Origin: Unio delphinus
Lineage: Eukaryota; Mollusca; Bivalvia; Unionida; Unionidae
Direction: 5' to 3'
NCBI GenBank assembly: GCA_029339505.1
Contig: JAQISU010000169.1
Span: forward strand, 6,192,001-6,256,000
DNA length: 64,000 bases
The notes under the pieces are model-generated. The model saw only the letters and a list, made by a program, of their open reading frames with translations. It made no database searches and was not told the origin of the DNA. Every line of letters starts with the position of its first letter. The first letter of the stretch is position 1. Shown here in pieces: positions 12,857-23,789 of this stretch. A program made the position numbers and the translations under genes.

Positions 12857-12962
12857 TCGTTTCATTCTGACTAGTTCAGGTCCTGACGTGTTATGCCTGT
12901 TAAATTTTATCCAGATTCAGGTGTATGTCACGGTGACCATGACTTTTATTTTTGCCCCGAAG
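12857..12962 (+). CDS. Gene 1 exon: TM7
   Basis: 106 nt between tttcag and GTAAGA. The first base completes a Thr codon. It reads RFILTSSGPDVLCLLNFIQI then QVYVTVTMTFIFAPK. A helix ending in T-x-T-x-x-x-x-F-x-P-K is the standard end of TM7 in class C receptors, so the seven-helix core is complete. It exits in phase 0. Confidence 0.88.
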
Positions 12963-13095
12963 GTAAGACTTTTTTTTAACGATTTATCAAGCATTTTCAT
13001 ATGATATGTATAAGCTTGTGGAGATTTGTTTTTCTCCAGCTTAGCACTTTAAAATGTCAGAAATTTCTTTTGATATTCGCTCTCACAAACTGAAG

Positions 13096-13630
13096 TAAAT
13101 TGTATAAAGTAAATTGTATAAAAGTAAATTGTATTAAAGTATGTGTATAAAAATATATTGCATAAAAGTAAATTGTATGAAGTAAATTGTATAAAAGTAA
13201 ATTGTATAAAGTAAATTGTATAAAAGTAAATTGTATAAAGGTAAGTGCATAGAAGTAAATTGTATAAAAGTAAGTGCATAAAATTAAATTGTATAAAAGT
13301 AAATTGTATAAAAGTAAGTGTATCAAAGTAAATTATATAAAAGTAAATTGTATAAAAGTAAGTGTATAAAAGTAAGTGCATAAAAGTAAATTGTATAAAA
13401 GTAAATTGTATAAAAGTAAATTGCATAAAATTAAATTGTATAAAAGTAAATTGTATAAAAGTAAGTGTATCAAAGTAAATTATATAAAAGTAAATTGTAT
13501 AAAAGTAAGTGTATAAAAGTAAGTGCATAAAAGTAAATTGTATAAAAGTGAATTGTATAAAAGTAAATTGCATAAAATTAAATTGTATAAAAGTAAATTG
13601 TATAAAAGTAAATTGTATGAAAGTAAAAGT
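13096..13630. repeat. 15-bp minisatellite (GTATAAAAGTAAATT family)
   Basis: About 35 variant copies of a 14-15 bp unit, roughly GTATAAAAGTAAATT, with blocks of GTGCATAAAAGTAAATT variants arranged in a longer higher-order pattern. Confidence 0.93.
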
Positions 13631-14116
13631 ATACAAATGGATGGTCTATTGATGCAGATTGAGGAAGAAGAATTATCTGAAAATCCTTTTTCTTTCTTTC
13701 TTTTTTTTTTCCTGCTTCCATTCTCTTTTGTGTCAAACCCTCCACGCGAAACTATGTGAATCAAATGACTGGAATAATTGTAGTTTCATGTAGGTTTATA
13801 TGTATGTATTTTTTATGTGCGTGCGTACGTATGTTGGCGTACGTGTGTTAATGTGACAACTCAATTTTAAAAAATAATTTGATAACCAGTGTCATAACAA
13901 ATGAGAAAAATGTGATTGTTTCTAATTTAAAACAAAGATTTGGCTAAAATCATTTTAAACTTCTGATAAATTTGCGAATAAATGTGTATTATGTTAAGAA
14001 GTTATGGTATTATCTAGCCGATACGGTCATGTTAGATCTTGTATGTCCACGTGCTTATCTTTTATTCAAAATCAAACGAGCCCATTAACAACTATTTTCG
14101 CTCTTTATATGTTTTG

Positions 14117-14117
<1 letters not shown>

Positions 14118-14149
<32 letters not shown>

Positions 14150-14153
14150 CTAG

Positions 14154-14200
<47 letters not shown>
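14118..14200. repeat. (GATA)n microsatellite
   Basis: About 20 GATA units, interrupted once by ACTAGT near 14,149. Confidence 0.95.
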
Positions 14201-14548
14201 GGCGCACCTAACTGAGAATATTATTGACCCAAACCTAATGTCACATTACAAGCGGGCAGATGATTTTTAATCAGCAGCGTAGATTCTTTGATCCTGTGGT
14301 TCGTTATGTGAAGGTTGTTTGCACTGGTGTAGGTATTATAATGGGGTATATGTAGATTTCTAGTGATGTGGGAGCGCCTAGGAACGGTGTTTCCTTAAAT
14401 ACATTTTGCGCTCGCCATTTCGCCTCCCGCCGCACCTAATGTTACATGCGTTTCTTCACTTCTGAAATGCGTTTATATAGCACTACACCACTGGGTATAA
14501 ACGGTTATAGTTCTTCCTTGTTTTAATTTTTTTTTTCGTTTCTACAAG

Positions 14549-14716
14549 TTCTGGGCCGTTTACAAGAAAGTGGACATTGGTGAAACATCACAGTCATCCA
14601 TTATCGTCACGCAAACCATAACGGGCTGGTTGAGACGAACAAAAGTGTTTCCACAGCTGGAGAAGTCAGACTGCAAGCAAACCACGACAACTGGTACCCA
14701 GACAAACTTTATCTAA
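14549..14716 (+). CDS. Gene 1 last exon: cytoplasmic tail and stop
   Basis: Follows a ctacaag acceptor in phase 0 and reads FWAVYKKVDIGETSQSS... to TAA at 14,714-14,716, 55 codons plus stop. The FWxVY start continues directly from the TM7 P-K. The tail is short and Thr-rich at its end, with no extended VCPWE-type repeats like those of vertebrate GPR158. Confidence 0.83.
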   Translation, partial: FWAVYKKVDIGETSQSSIIVTQTITGWLRRTKVFPQLEKSDCKQTTTTGTQTNFI

Positions 14717-14736
14717 TCCCGATTATGTTAAAATGC

Positions 14737-14742
14737 AATAAA
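14737..14742 (+). promoter_or_regulatory. Polyadenylation signal AATAAA of gene 1
   Basis: AATAAA 21 nt after the stop codon of receptor gene 1, the first such hexamer downstream. It implies a very short 3' UTR; a later site could also be used. Confidence 0.55.
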
Positions 14743-15713
14743 AGAAAAACCATTTGCTTTTAAGTAGAGTAGTATTCAAGACTGTGTATAAATCCTTTTA
14801 TTTGTTAAATACATGTACATGGTTTCATTTTTGTTTACAATAATACCCTAGGGTATCGTTATATATATAATACATTATACAGTCTACATTAAGGACTTGC
14901 ACATCTTCAGCTGTAGAGCTGACCAGAGAGAATAGTGATTAGAGTGATCGGAGTTGACGTGGTATGAACTGACCAGCTAACTATGATGTCGACCAACCAT
15001 ATTAGCTGTAAAACAGAACCATAGCAGCCGTAGTGCTGAATAGTGTTGCTGGTCGAGTAGCAGGTGATCGGGCGTTGCTGAACGAGATTGGTGAACGTTT
15101 ATTGCTTGATTGACCAGTCTGGAATACATACGGCTTGATTGGCCAGTGTGACTGGTTGCCGAGTGTATTGGTGACGGAGTGTATAACTAAAATACATGTA
15201 ATCTTTCAGCCGTGGTCTAATTTTTGGGGTTCGTAAATCCCAGTGTGTTTTTGAGATTGTCGAGATAATTTGTATATCTGTTCCTTTTTGTTTACATAAT
15301 TTTACTATTTATGTGAATACATTTTACAGTTTTACTATATAAGTAAAGTAAAATGCTACATTGTTGTACTGTTTGAGTAATACGCAACATTCCTTTTGTG
15401 CTGAAATCACGGTGAATCATTAACCCCTTGTCCTTGTACCATGCAATGTCATTTATTTGTACTTTTATTTTTTAAGTCCGTGCGTTTTATGTTAATTGAT
15501 CCAATATTTGGATTGTATACATAATTCAATTTTCATTCAAATAATTTGTCATTAAACATTGTAATTGTATCACCATCAAATGTGTTGTGTTGTAAATCCG
15601 AAATCACACCCGGTTATCCTGTTACAGACTGAGCTTCATGATTCTTTACGAAAACATGTATTTTCGAGCCTCACATATAACATTCGGCAACCTGACTGTT
15701 AGAAATGATACAA
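14743..15713. other. Intergenic, nothing recognised
   Basis: AT-rich sequence downstream of receptor gene 1. No coding, RNA or repeat feature that I can support. Confidence 0.6.
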
Positions 15714-15908
15714 CAGCGGTTCTCATCCTGTGGGTCGCGACCCCGTCAAGGGTCGAACAACGATTTGCCTGGGGTCGCTTACGACCATCGGAAATATACA
15801 TTTTTACAGTTATGAACGAAAATAATTTTACGGTTGTGTCGCCACAACATTTGGAATTGCATTAAAAGGGTCGCGTCACTAGAAAGGTTGAGAACCGCTG
15901 TGATACAA
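15706..15908 (+). mobile_element. SPIN-like hAT MITE with 8-bp TSD
   Basis: A 187-bp element at 15,714-15,900 begins CAGCGGTTCTCATCCTGTGG and ends AAGGTTGAGAACCGCTG, so the terminal inverted repeats are CAGCGGTTCTCA-like. It is flanked by a perfect 8-bp duplication TGATACAA (15,706-15,713 and 15,901-15,908), the size expected of hAT transposases. Internal text such as GGGTCGCTTACGACCATCGG and ACGAAAATAATTTTACGG agrees with what I recall of the horizontally transferred SPIN family MITEs. It has no coding capacity and would depend on a hAT transposase in trans. Confidence 0.85.
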
Positions 15909-16956
15909 CAATGCTTTGAACACTTCATTAATGTCAGCGGTGAAATACAACGGGGCAGCTCATTTGAGGTTAAGGACTGGATTGAATTCATATTTACATC
16001 AAAGGTTTCTCGAGATATTTATTTATATACGCCTAGCGAAGAAGGCATCTCATGACTACCCAATTAGAGAAATAAAAAATACAGTTTTATTGAAACTGTA
16101 TTTCCAAATCTTTGAAACTTGAATTATGGAATGCCCATAAATAAAAGTGATCAATACTGCAGCTATCTCTGGAGACAATTATAGAACGAAAATGAACTTT
16201 TATTATCAGCATGCGCGGTATATTACTTGCATTGAAACGACGTGAGGATTTTATTGCATTCTAAACATTGAAGATGAAGTAAGTTACTCTAATTTTACTC
16301 ACGTTACCTTCGTTAGAAGAATTTGAATAAAAACGCCAATTTCATTCGTAGATGGTCATTGATTGTACTATACTCGCAGAATTAATAATACAACTTTTAG
16401 CTACAAAGGTTTTTTTTTTTTGTTGTTGTCTTTTTAGGTAAAGGAGGTGCATGTACAAGTAAACAAATATTGTTTTTTTGTGGAATACAAAATGATAATT
16501 TAATAAACACTTACAGTATTCTGAAATAAATCCTCAAAAAAGTCTAAATGTCTTATCATTGTTCAATAATATAGCATGTTCTAAATGATTTCCTGTAGTA
16601 TTCTGTCATAATGTGTAAATAGTTTGAATGTCCTGACATACCTAAATTATGCAGTCCAGAATGTCTTTAAAAATGTTCTCAATAATTCCAAATGATGCAT
16701 TAATCCAAACGTCAAAGATGATTTTGCCACTACAATGATTAAGTTAAATAAATTATTTTCCTACCTAATAGCTGAAATCAAATCAAAGTAATTCCAGGCT
16801 AGTTATATTAAAGTTTTGCTGTCCGTTTTCATTTTACTTGGACTTAAATTCTAAAAAAAACATTTTACTAGTATTTACCACTACCAATCAAGACAGAAGT
16901 ATTGTATGCAAAAACCTTTTCAAAGCCCTCAATCATGGACGAGAGTAACAAATTAC

Positions 16957-16957
<1 letters not shown>
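15909..16957. other. Intergenic, nothing recognised
   Basis: AT-rich; short overlapping open frames near 15.9-16.1 kb are fragmentary and partly derive from the MITE. Confidence 0.6.
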
Positions 16958-17014
<57 letters not shown>

Positions 17015-17032
17015 TCAATAATATTAATAATA
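16958..17032. repeat. (AAT)n tract, 3' tail of minus-strand LINE
   Basis: About 20 AAT units on the plus strand, i.e. (ATT)n on the LINE strand. It abuts the 3' end of the LINE relic, as the (ATT)20 tail does at 1.9 kb. Confidence 0.9.
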
Positions 17033-19420
17033 AGGACTTTGTGTAGAGTCTTGTATTTATAAGCTCTAAGTACTTTACAACATATATAATGATAGAAATA
17101 CAAAAACAACAACAACAAAAGACACACTATGATATTGGAAAACAAAAAATTCTGATAAAGGTGAGTTTTAAGAGCACTCTTGAAAGGGATCAATGTATTT
17201 GTGTCTAATTTCAATGGGCAATACATTCCACGTTCCTGGGTCCATGTATGCAAAAGAACGTTGTCCATATGACTTTGGTTTTTTCTCATAGTGGGAATAA
17301 TGAGTATACGATTGTCGAAGAGGAGCGTAAGTATTTTGTTGGTGTGTACACATGGGTAAGGCCGAATAGGTATGCTAGACTGGTGTCCATCAGTGAAACG
17401 TAGCACAGAAAACAAATTTTGTGCTTGAGTCTGGATAGAATAGATACCCAGTGTATGGTACAGAGCAGTGGGGAGGTGTGCTCTGATCATGGTACTCTAA
17501 GGATGATCCGAGCAGCTGTGCTTTGAAATTTTTGAAGTTTCTGGAATAGATATCGAGATGAACCAGACAGAATTGAGTTACAATAGTCCAGTCTTGAAAG
17601 TACTAATGAACACACAAGTGTTTTAGTGGCATCAACTGAATGATGTTTGTGAATGGAGCTGATGCATCTTAGCTCAAGATATGCAGCCTTGCATATGTTC
17701 ATGACATGTTGGTGCAATGTGAGAGTACTGTCTATAATAACACATAGGTTATGTACTGACTATGTTAATGTAATGATGATGTTGCTGATGTTTATTGTTT
17801 GCGGTAAAGGATAAGAATGAGAAAGTCTTTGTGGCCTCAGTTTTATCATCATTCTTCTGCAGCTTGTTACAGGTCATCCATGATTTCACATCAGAAATGA
17901 GATAGACATATTGGGTTAGAGCAAGTTTTTCTAAGATTTTTTTATATGAACGGGAGATTAGAAACTGGGCGGTAGTTCTTTAAATCGTTATGGTCAAGTG
18001 TTGGTTTCTTCAGCAGTGGCTTTACAATGGCAGTTTTGAAAAATGATGGGAATTACCCTGATGAGAGAGATATATTAATAACATCAGTTAGTGAAGGCAA
18101 TATTGGGCCTAAGCACTCAAGCAGCAGTGTTGCTGGAAATGGATCAAGTTTACAAGACTTTGGTGCACTCTTAATCACGATTATCTGTACTAAATCCATA
18201 GAGACAGGTTCAAATGCTCCTAATGGTTGTCGCTGAAATTCAGTATCAAAACTGTTTGGTGACGACGAGTCAATTGAAATTGTTTTGTCAATCGTATCAA
18301 TAGTTTGTACTTTGTCATGGAAGAAATTCACAAATAGATCTGGAAGGCCTAGTGGAGAGAAGTCAGTTGGAAGTGGTGTACATTTATCTGTTCCTTGACA
18401 TTAGTTTGTTAGTTATCTCGAAGAGCTCCTTGCTGCTGAAACTCTCCGTGATCTTAGTACTATAGTGGGGTAATTTGGTTATGGTTGTGACGTTTTTCTT
18501 AGCAGCTTCATAGATTTCTTTATGAATAGCGAGTCTGGTGAAAAAGCCTAAGCCTCACTGCTTTACGGCGGTGTCGTTTAGAAGTGCGAAATTGGTCCCT
18601 AACGCTGCTATACCACGTAGAGCACTTTTTAATTGATACTTTGCACTTAGTGTCTGGGGCATGTTTTTCAAGCAATAAATGCAGGCAGTTATCGAGTTGT
18701 TATGCTGTTGGAGTTAAGAAATATGTTAGGTTTTCTATGATGTCATGCATTAATTTGGTTCTATTTATCATACGAAGGTTTCTATTAGTAGTAAATAAAG
18801 GTGGATGGTTAGGGACTGATACGTTGAGATGGCATATAATGCAGAGGTGATCGGATGCAATTTCGTGGGATACAAAGGTGGATCGCAGAATAATATCATC
18901 AGGTCTATGAAGAATCCAGTCTAAAATGTGACCAAATGTATGGGTGGGTTGGTTAACTGACTGTTTAAGGTTGACAACATTAATGGAATCTGGGAGTTTT
19001 TACGTGTATTCCAGGACAGTCAAAGTGAAAGTTGAAATCTCCAAGAATGATAAGGTTGCCACTTATTTAATTTCCATACTCCAGAGGATTCGGAAATTAC
19101 TCCAAAATGGGAGACTCGGTCAGCTTTTATTTTCTACTATGAGGAGGGCGGTAGAGACAGAAAAAATGGACTGACATTTGTTCCAGTGTGAGTGTTATTT
19201 GGACTAGTTCAATTTTTTTTTGATTACAGCAATTCCACGTCCGTGAGAGTGCAGGGGAACGATTTGATGCAGTAAGCAGTGAGTGATAAATCAGCGCACT
19301 TGCGCTCATCGCCTGATGTTTTTAATCATAATCTGGTCGTTGATGAAATTAACTATTTCTGTACACTTTTCCGGTGGTCCTACTGATTAGGGGTTGAATA
19401 ATGCAATACACAGTGGTATA
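17033..19420 (-). mobile_element. CR1/L2/Jockey-type LINE relic (EN and RT pieces)
   Basis: Reading the minus strand from 19.4 kb down. First come endonuclease remnants (about 19.13-19.31 kb; QITLTLEQMSVHFFCLYRPP). Next is the segment before the RT core (about 18.05-18.33 kb; SAPKSCKLDPFPATLLLECL), then the RT C-terminal part (17.49-17.72 kb; LVCSLVLSRLDYCNSILSG). Last is the tail (17.17-17.35 kb; SYGQRSFAYMDPGTWNVLP) before the (ATT)n tail. Many stops and frame changes are present. Compared with the copy at 44.9-47.2 kb, the RT core of about 500 bp is missing near 17.85-17.90 kb. An inactive relic. Confidence 0.8.
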
Positions 19421-22400
19421 CTGTTGTGTTTATTTAAGTTAATTGTCTGTTAGCTTTAATTTGCTTTATTTCATTACATGTTATTGTATAATTCAGTTTA
19501 TTTCTGCTTCATCTGATTGACTTTTTCAATTTTTTTTATTTCATTTATGTACACAACTAAAATAGCTTCATTATACAGTATGCGTATAACCTTACTAACC
19601 AAATTATTATTCAGGTAAAAAAATAAGTGGTCAAGGATTTTCCCGTTAGGTAATGGTTGTTTTTAGAAAATGATAATGTGACCAGAGGTCAATCAAAGAA
19701 TTATATTATCCTGGGACTGTGAAGATTTCTTACCAGTTGTGTTTTATCATCTAGCACTTTAATTTATATTATGTAGTGTCCAGTTTGGGATGAATTTTAT
19801 TTTCTTCAAAGAATTGTATTCAAATGATTATTTTCTCCGGAAATAAAAAGGTGCTCTGACAAAATTCTTGGATAATGCCATTCAATGGAATTTAAACTGA
19901 ATTCTAACTTTGAATACTATTTGTGTGATTTAACATCAGATTGTTGATACTTCAACAATTCGCTGACCATAACAGACACGTCAATGGCTTCAATTTTGGT
20001 CTCATCGCGACTTTTAATTCTTGATTTAGATTTAATTTGCATTACAGTAAGTTCTTTTTCCTCATTTTACACTTTGTATTCTCGGGGAAAAATTATTTGT
20101 TAAATTTTACAAAAGCTAGTTGTCTTTGCTCATTATTGTTATTTATTGTAAAAGAATATATTCGTAACAATATATAGCAATATATACAGAATTACATTTT
20201 CTAAGAATATAAAATATTTACGTTTTTGTTGTTTTTAACTATAATTGAAGCTATTATTGTACATTTATCTTTATTTGTGTCTCGTGGTATTATCAATATT
20301 TTCTATGAATTGTCTTTTCTTTACGAAAAGTGGATTCTGTTCATCGTGTTTCGTTAAAACGATATATTGTTTTCAGAGGAATATATTTGTTGAACGTGTG
20401 ATTTTCGAGGTTTAATGATGTTTGTGGTGTTCTGTTTAAATCGCTGTTGTCGGTCCAACATCATTTGTGTTTTGTGGTGTATTATTCTCTGAAATATTCA
20501 ATGATATTATATTTTCATTGAAGACCAAATTATCTCGAATATAGAGAAAATAAATCATGTTGAAATGAATATAGTAATTTGTGTTTTGCATATTCTGAGA
20601 CTGACGTGTTCTCTTCTTGAAGATCTGATATTATGTCAGTAGCATGTCTTGCAAAATTGAAGAAATTTCCAATTTTTTCGTACTGATCACTATATCCGAA
20701 ATATCTTCTCAACTTGACGGAAAGGCCGTGGAATTTCTTTTGTTCTTCTGTCTGTGTTGATTTAAATTCAGAACACACCCATCTAACTTGCATAATCGAT
20801 AACTCACTTGAGTTTCAAAATTAGGTGATTGTTACCTACTTTTGTGATAGAGGTACCCATCTAGGAATATGTACTATTCAACGATTGCTAGATAGGATTA
20901 AAAAAGCGGTCACTTGGAATCTCGTACATGTCATACAAATGTAGTCCAACGAATATAAGCTCTTAAGTGTTTTTTCGTCCTTCGTCAAAGTAATTATGAA
21001 TCCTGGAAGTATCCAATCACAATATGTTTTAAAAATCTAAATGTATCTCTTTCTATCACCTACCTTTCCAGCTGGATCTATAAATGTTCCGATGTTTCTG
21101 AGCAGACACTATAAAATAAATGATAGTATATAAGTATGCTTGCGGACATAGTGTGTAAAAATAGATCTTACCAATCGCTGGAATACCATACTTTAGAGAT
21201 AAATATAAACCGATGTTTTTGCCGACCTTGGTTGTTTTTTTAAAGATATATTTAATAAACAGTATATATTCTGTATAAAGTGGATATCGCTAAAGTTTGA
21301 AGGTTAGTAAATACAAAACGTGTCCTTTAAACCATGTCTTAATCAAGATTTACGTCTAAAATATAATTCTCAGAAAATTTTAATTTTGGTTGACTCAGTA
21401 TTTTGTTGAAAATGTATGGAACATAATTATTAACGAAAGGCATCTGAACACTCTATACAAATAGAAATTTGACAAGCCTGAATGCGGAAAGTATCTACGT
21501 TTTGTGACAAGACTCTTCTGCGAAAACTTCGTGTCTTTTGCGAGGACTTCTGTTATACTAGAGAAACCTTCTACATAAGAGAATATATTGATACATTTCC
21601 ATCAGTGAATATGGAAGAACCACAACGGATGACACTTCTGGTCAGAGGTTTACAAAGGGACATTCTAAAATACACTTTCGACACGAACTTTGGCGAAGCT
21701 ATGCCCCAGAATGTTCACAGCTTCAAAGAAAAGTGGCCCATGAAAGAAGAGAGAAACAAACATTACACATGTTATCATTATCAACAGAATAGATTTTGGC
21801 CCCCCCCCCCCAAAAAAAAGAAAAAACATTTTTAAAAAAAAGAAAAGAGAGAATGGATAATATTTATGATTAGAAGGCAAAACAATATAAGATATAATTC
21901 CAGTAGAGATATTTTAGGCAAAAATAAGGAAAGAAAAAGCAGAAGAATCCATTCAAGCAAAGAACGCAAATAACCAAAACAGTTAAACAGAGATAAAGTT
22001 GAGGTGTTGATCTCATACCTACCTATGCACATCCGTCCCGCTGTCTGACCTTCCTATCTTCCCATATAAATACATACATACATACATACATACATACATA
22101 CATACATACATACATACATACATACATACATACATACATACATTCATACATACATACATACATACATACATACATACATACATACATACATACATACATA
22201 CATACATACATACATACATACATACATACATACTGAAAGACGGTCTAACTTTAATGAGTGTCTCATATGAATAATTTAAAAGTAGGTATTGGTCTTTCAA
22301 AGTATCTGATAAATCTATGGATCTTTCCCGTTAATGGTCATTAGGCGCCACTATATTAAATCTTCCATAGGGACCATTTTGCCATTCTTATGTTAAATTC

Positions 22401-22470
22401 TCATTGTCAGCAAATAGTCTACATATGCTACAAATATGGACATTTTTACCACCGCATAAATCCCACTATG
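19421..22470. other. Intergenic; possible gag-like scrap and CATA tract
   Basis: Mostly AT-rich. An open frame at 21,482-21,835 (+) includes EEPQRMTLLVRGLQRDILKY, vaguely like the capsid region of gypsy-type Gag proteins (LVRGL followed by a FxEA-type block). There is no pol, LTR or zinc knuckle nearby, so I do not call it a gene. A (CATA)n tract is listed separately. Confidence 0.4.
22069..22233. repeat. (CATA)n microsatellite
   Basis: About 40 CATA units with one CATT change near 22,141. The MYVC-repeat open frames on the minus strand here are translation of the repeat, not genes. Confidence 0.96.
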
Positions 22471-22473
22471 TTC

Positions 22474-23700
22474 CTGGGTACTAAGTGTTATTTCATATTT
22501 GCTTATGTTTAGAAATTATAGAAAATGGCTACTATCCACACAAACTTTGTTTTTGTGACCAGGACAGTGATATTTTGAAATTTACCTATTTCCAATGAGA
22601 AAATGGGCGAACTAATGTATTTTCGTTCACCTAAAGTCAGACAAACAACGCATGAATCGAAATTAACATATATGTATACAAAAGTAATACCAAAAAACGC
22701 ATGGGTTTCTCTCCTTAACCCCACATCTGAAATTGTCATCTGAATCTACAACGTCTTCCTTTCTCTTTGACTCTCTGCTCTCTTTTAAAGATGTCCGCCT
22801 TCTCTTAGAATTGGGTACAATTTTGCACAGGGGCGATGGATGAAGGAGGGTCTGGATTTGTGAAAGCAGGTGCATTCTTGCTAGTCCGACATTTTGAATA
22901 ACCATGCAGAAGTTGAAGCTGCTTGAGTGCTCAGCGGGTTCCCACCAAATTCTTGGGATAGCGAACTTCATGGTTCTCTTTTCTCCTCTGTACCATCCTA
23001 TAAAAATGCATTTATTTCACCTATGACTAATGTGCGAGAAATTCTCTCAACATATTTCATATATGTTATATTTATTTCAATAACATTTAAAAATATAAAA
23101 CATTTTAAAATTATAAACTTTTACAATATAATTTTAAAAATAAAATTATAACTAAATTCTGAGTAGCACTTGTCCATGAAATGAGGTACCCAGCCTTTGT
23201 TGTGATCCCCTACAGGCATGCTAAAATATGCCTTGTAGGTCTCACACGTCTTAGCAGATGCTTGCATGCCTAAATATGCATTGTAGGCCTCACACGTCTT
23301 AGCAGATGCTTTCAAGGAATACTTGTTCGCTCCTGTCTTGACACATTGGCCGCAGACATAGCAAATGGGTCTGCCGGATGCTTGCAGTCTCTTGATGCCA
23401 TCTCCCGAAAAATGCAGATATGTATCCACTTAGGTAGATAGAACTAAACTGAACTAGTGGGCTTAAGGCCTCTGTATTTATACTATTATTTATATTACTG
23501 GAAAGTTTTAGAAAGTTTTAGAAGTTAATCCAAGTTTACTCAGCACTGAATCTATCTGAATGTTCTAGAAAATAGGTAAATTTCAAAATATCACTGTATT
23601 GGTCACAAACGCAAAGTTTGTGGGGGGAATAATAGTCATTTTTAAAAATTCTTTTGAGGCACAACCAATTAGGAAATAACACTTACTACCCATTAACAGC
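22474..23700 (-). mobile_element. TIR element carrying a 'CYVCG' family gene relic
   Basis: Two long imperfect inverted repeats bound this piece. The left is about 22,474-22,600 and the right about 23,570-23,700; they share blocks such as AAATTTCAAAATATCACTGT on the right, its complement on the left, and TAAGTGTTATTT. Between them on the minus strand lies a broken protein gene (next entry). The arrangement, a gene flanked by about 125-bp TIRs, is that of a DNA-type mobile element or processed fold-back copy. I could not identify a transposase or a clean target-site duplication. Confidence 0.55.
22663..23429 (-). pseudogene. Relic of multicopy 'CYVCG' zinc-type gene family
   Basis: The minus strand from 23,429 reads ASGRPICYVCGQCVKTGANK, then tandemly duplicated ASAKTCE-YxAYxxM units (a 57-nt internal duplication) and GWVPHFMDKC. 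After an AT-rich insertion at about 22,985-23,150 it resumes with MKFAIPRIWWEPAEHSSS... down to KRKEDVVDSDDNFRCGVKERNP. I know this as a multicopy, uncharacterised invertebrate gene family, with a CxxC pair at the N terminus and an FAxPRIWREPxxHSSxxxFC block. The copy has stops and an insertion and is not functional. A second relic of the family is at 44,380-44,855. Confidence 0.6.
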
Positions 23701-23714
23701 GACCTGTTAGCAAT

Positions 23715-23719
<5 letters not shown>

Positions 23720-23786
<67 letters not shown>
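23720..23786. repeat. (TA)n microsatellite
   Basis: About 33 TA units. Confidence 0.96.

Positions 23787-23789
<3 letters not shown>

Larger units (their letters stand above)
12963..14548 (+). other. Last intron of gene 1 with minisatellite and GATA tract
   Basis: Holds a 15-bp minisatellite at 13,096-13,630 and a (GATA)n tract at 14,118-14,200. Apparent long open frames across the minisatellite arise because its unit is a multiple of three without stops in some frames. Confidence 0.75.
916..14716 (+). other. Receptor gene 1, GPR158/GPR179-like class C GPCR (5' partial)
   Basis: Nine exons on the plus strand at 916-1086, 2757-2892, 3535-3861, 6768-6836, 8896-9005, 9957-10171, 10975-11113, 12857-12962 and 14549-14716. 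All borders are AG/GT and all phases agree; after one leading base the join is 1,440 nt, exactly 479 codons plus TAA. The product has the end of a Cache-like extracellular domain, a Cys-rich EGF-like stalk, seven hydrophobic segments and a short cytoplasmic tail of about 55 residues. The architecture matches the GPR158/GPR179 orphan class C receptors (Drosophila Smog/CG31760 type), plasma-membrane proteins of the metabotropic glutamate receptor class. The 5' exons lie left of the window. The tail is far shorter than that of vertebrate GPR158. Family assignment rests on my reading of motifs, not on a search. Confidence 0.82.

Noticed and set aside
13049..13764. Several long repetitive open frames on both strands
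   Set aside because: Translation of the 15-bp minisatellite; amino-acid runs follow the repeat unit.
21482..21835. Possible retroelement Gag gene
   Set aside because: Only a weak LVRGL-type resemblance, with no pol gene, LTRs or zinc knuckle nearby.
22019..22300. MYVC-repeat protein on the minus strand
   Set aside because: Translation of a (CATA)n microsatellite.
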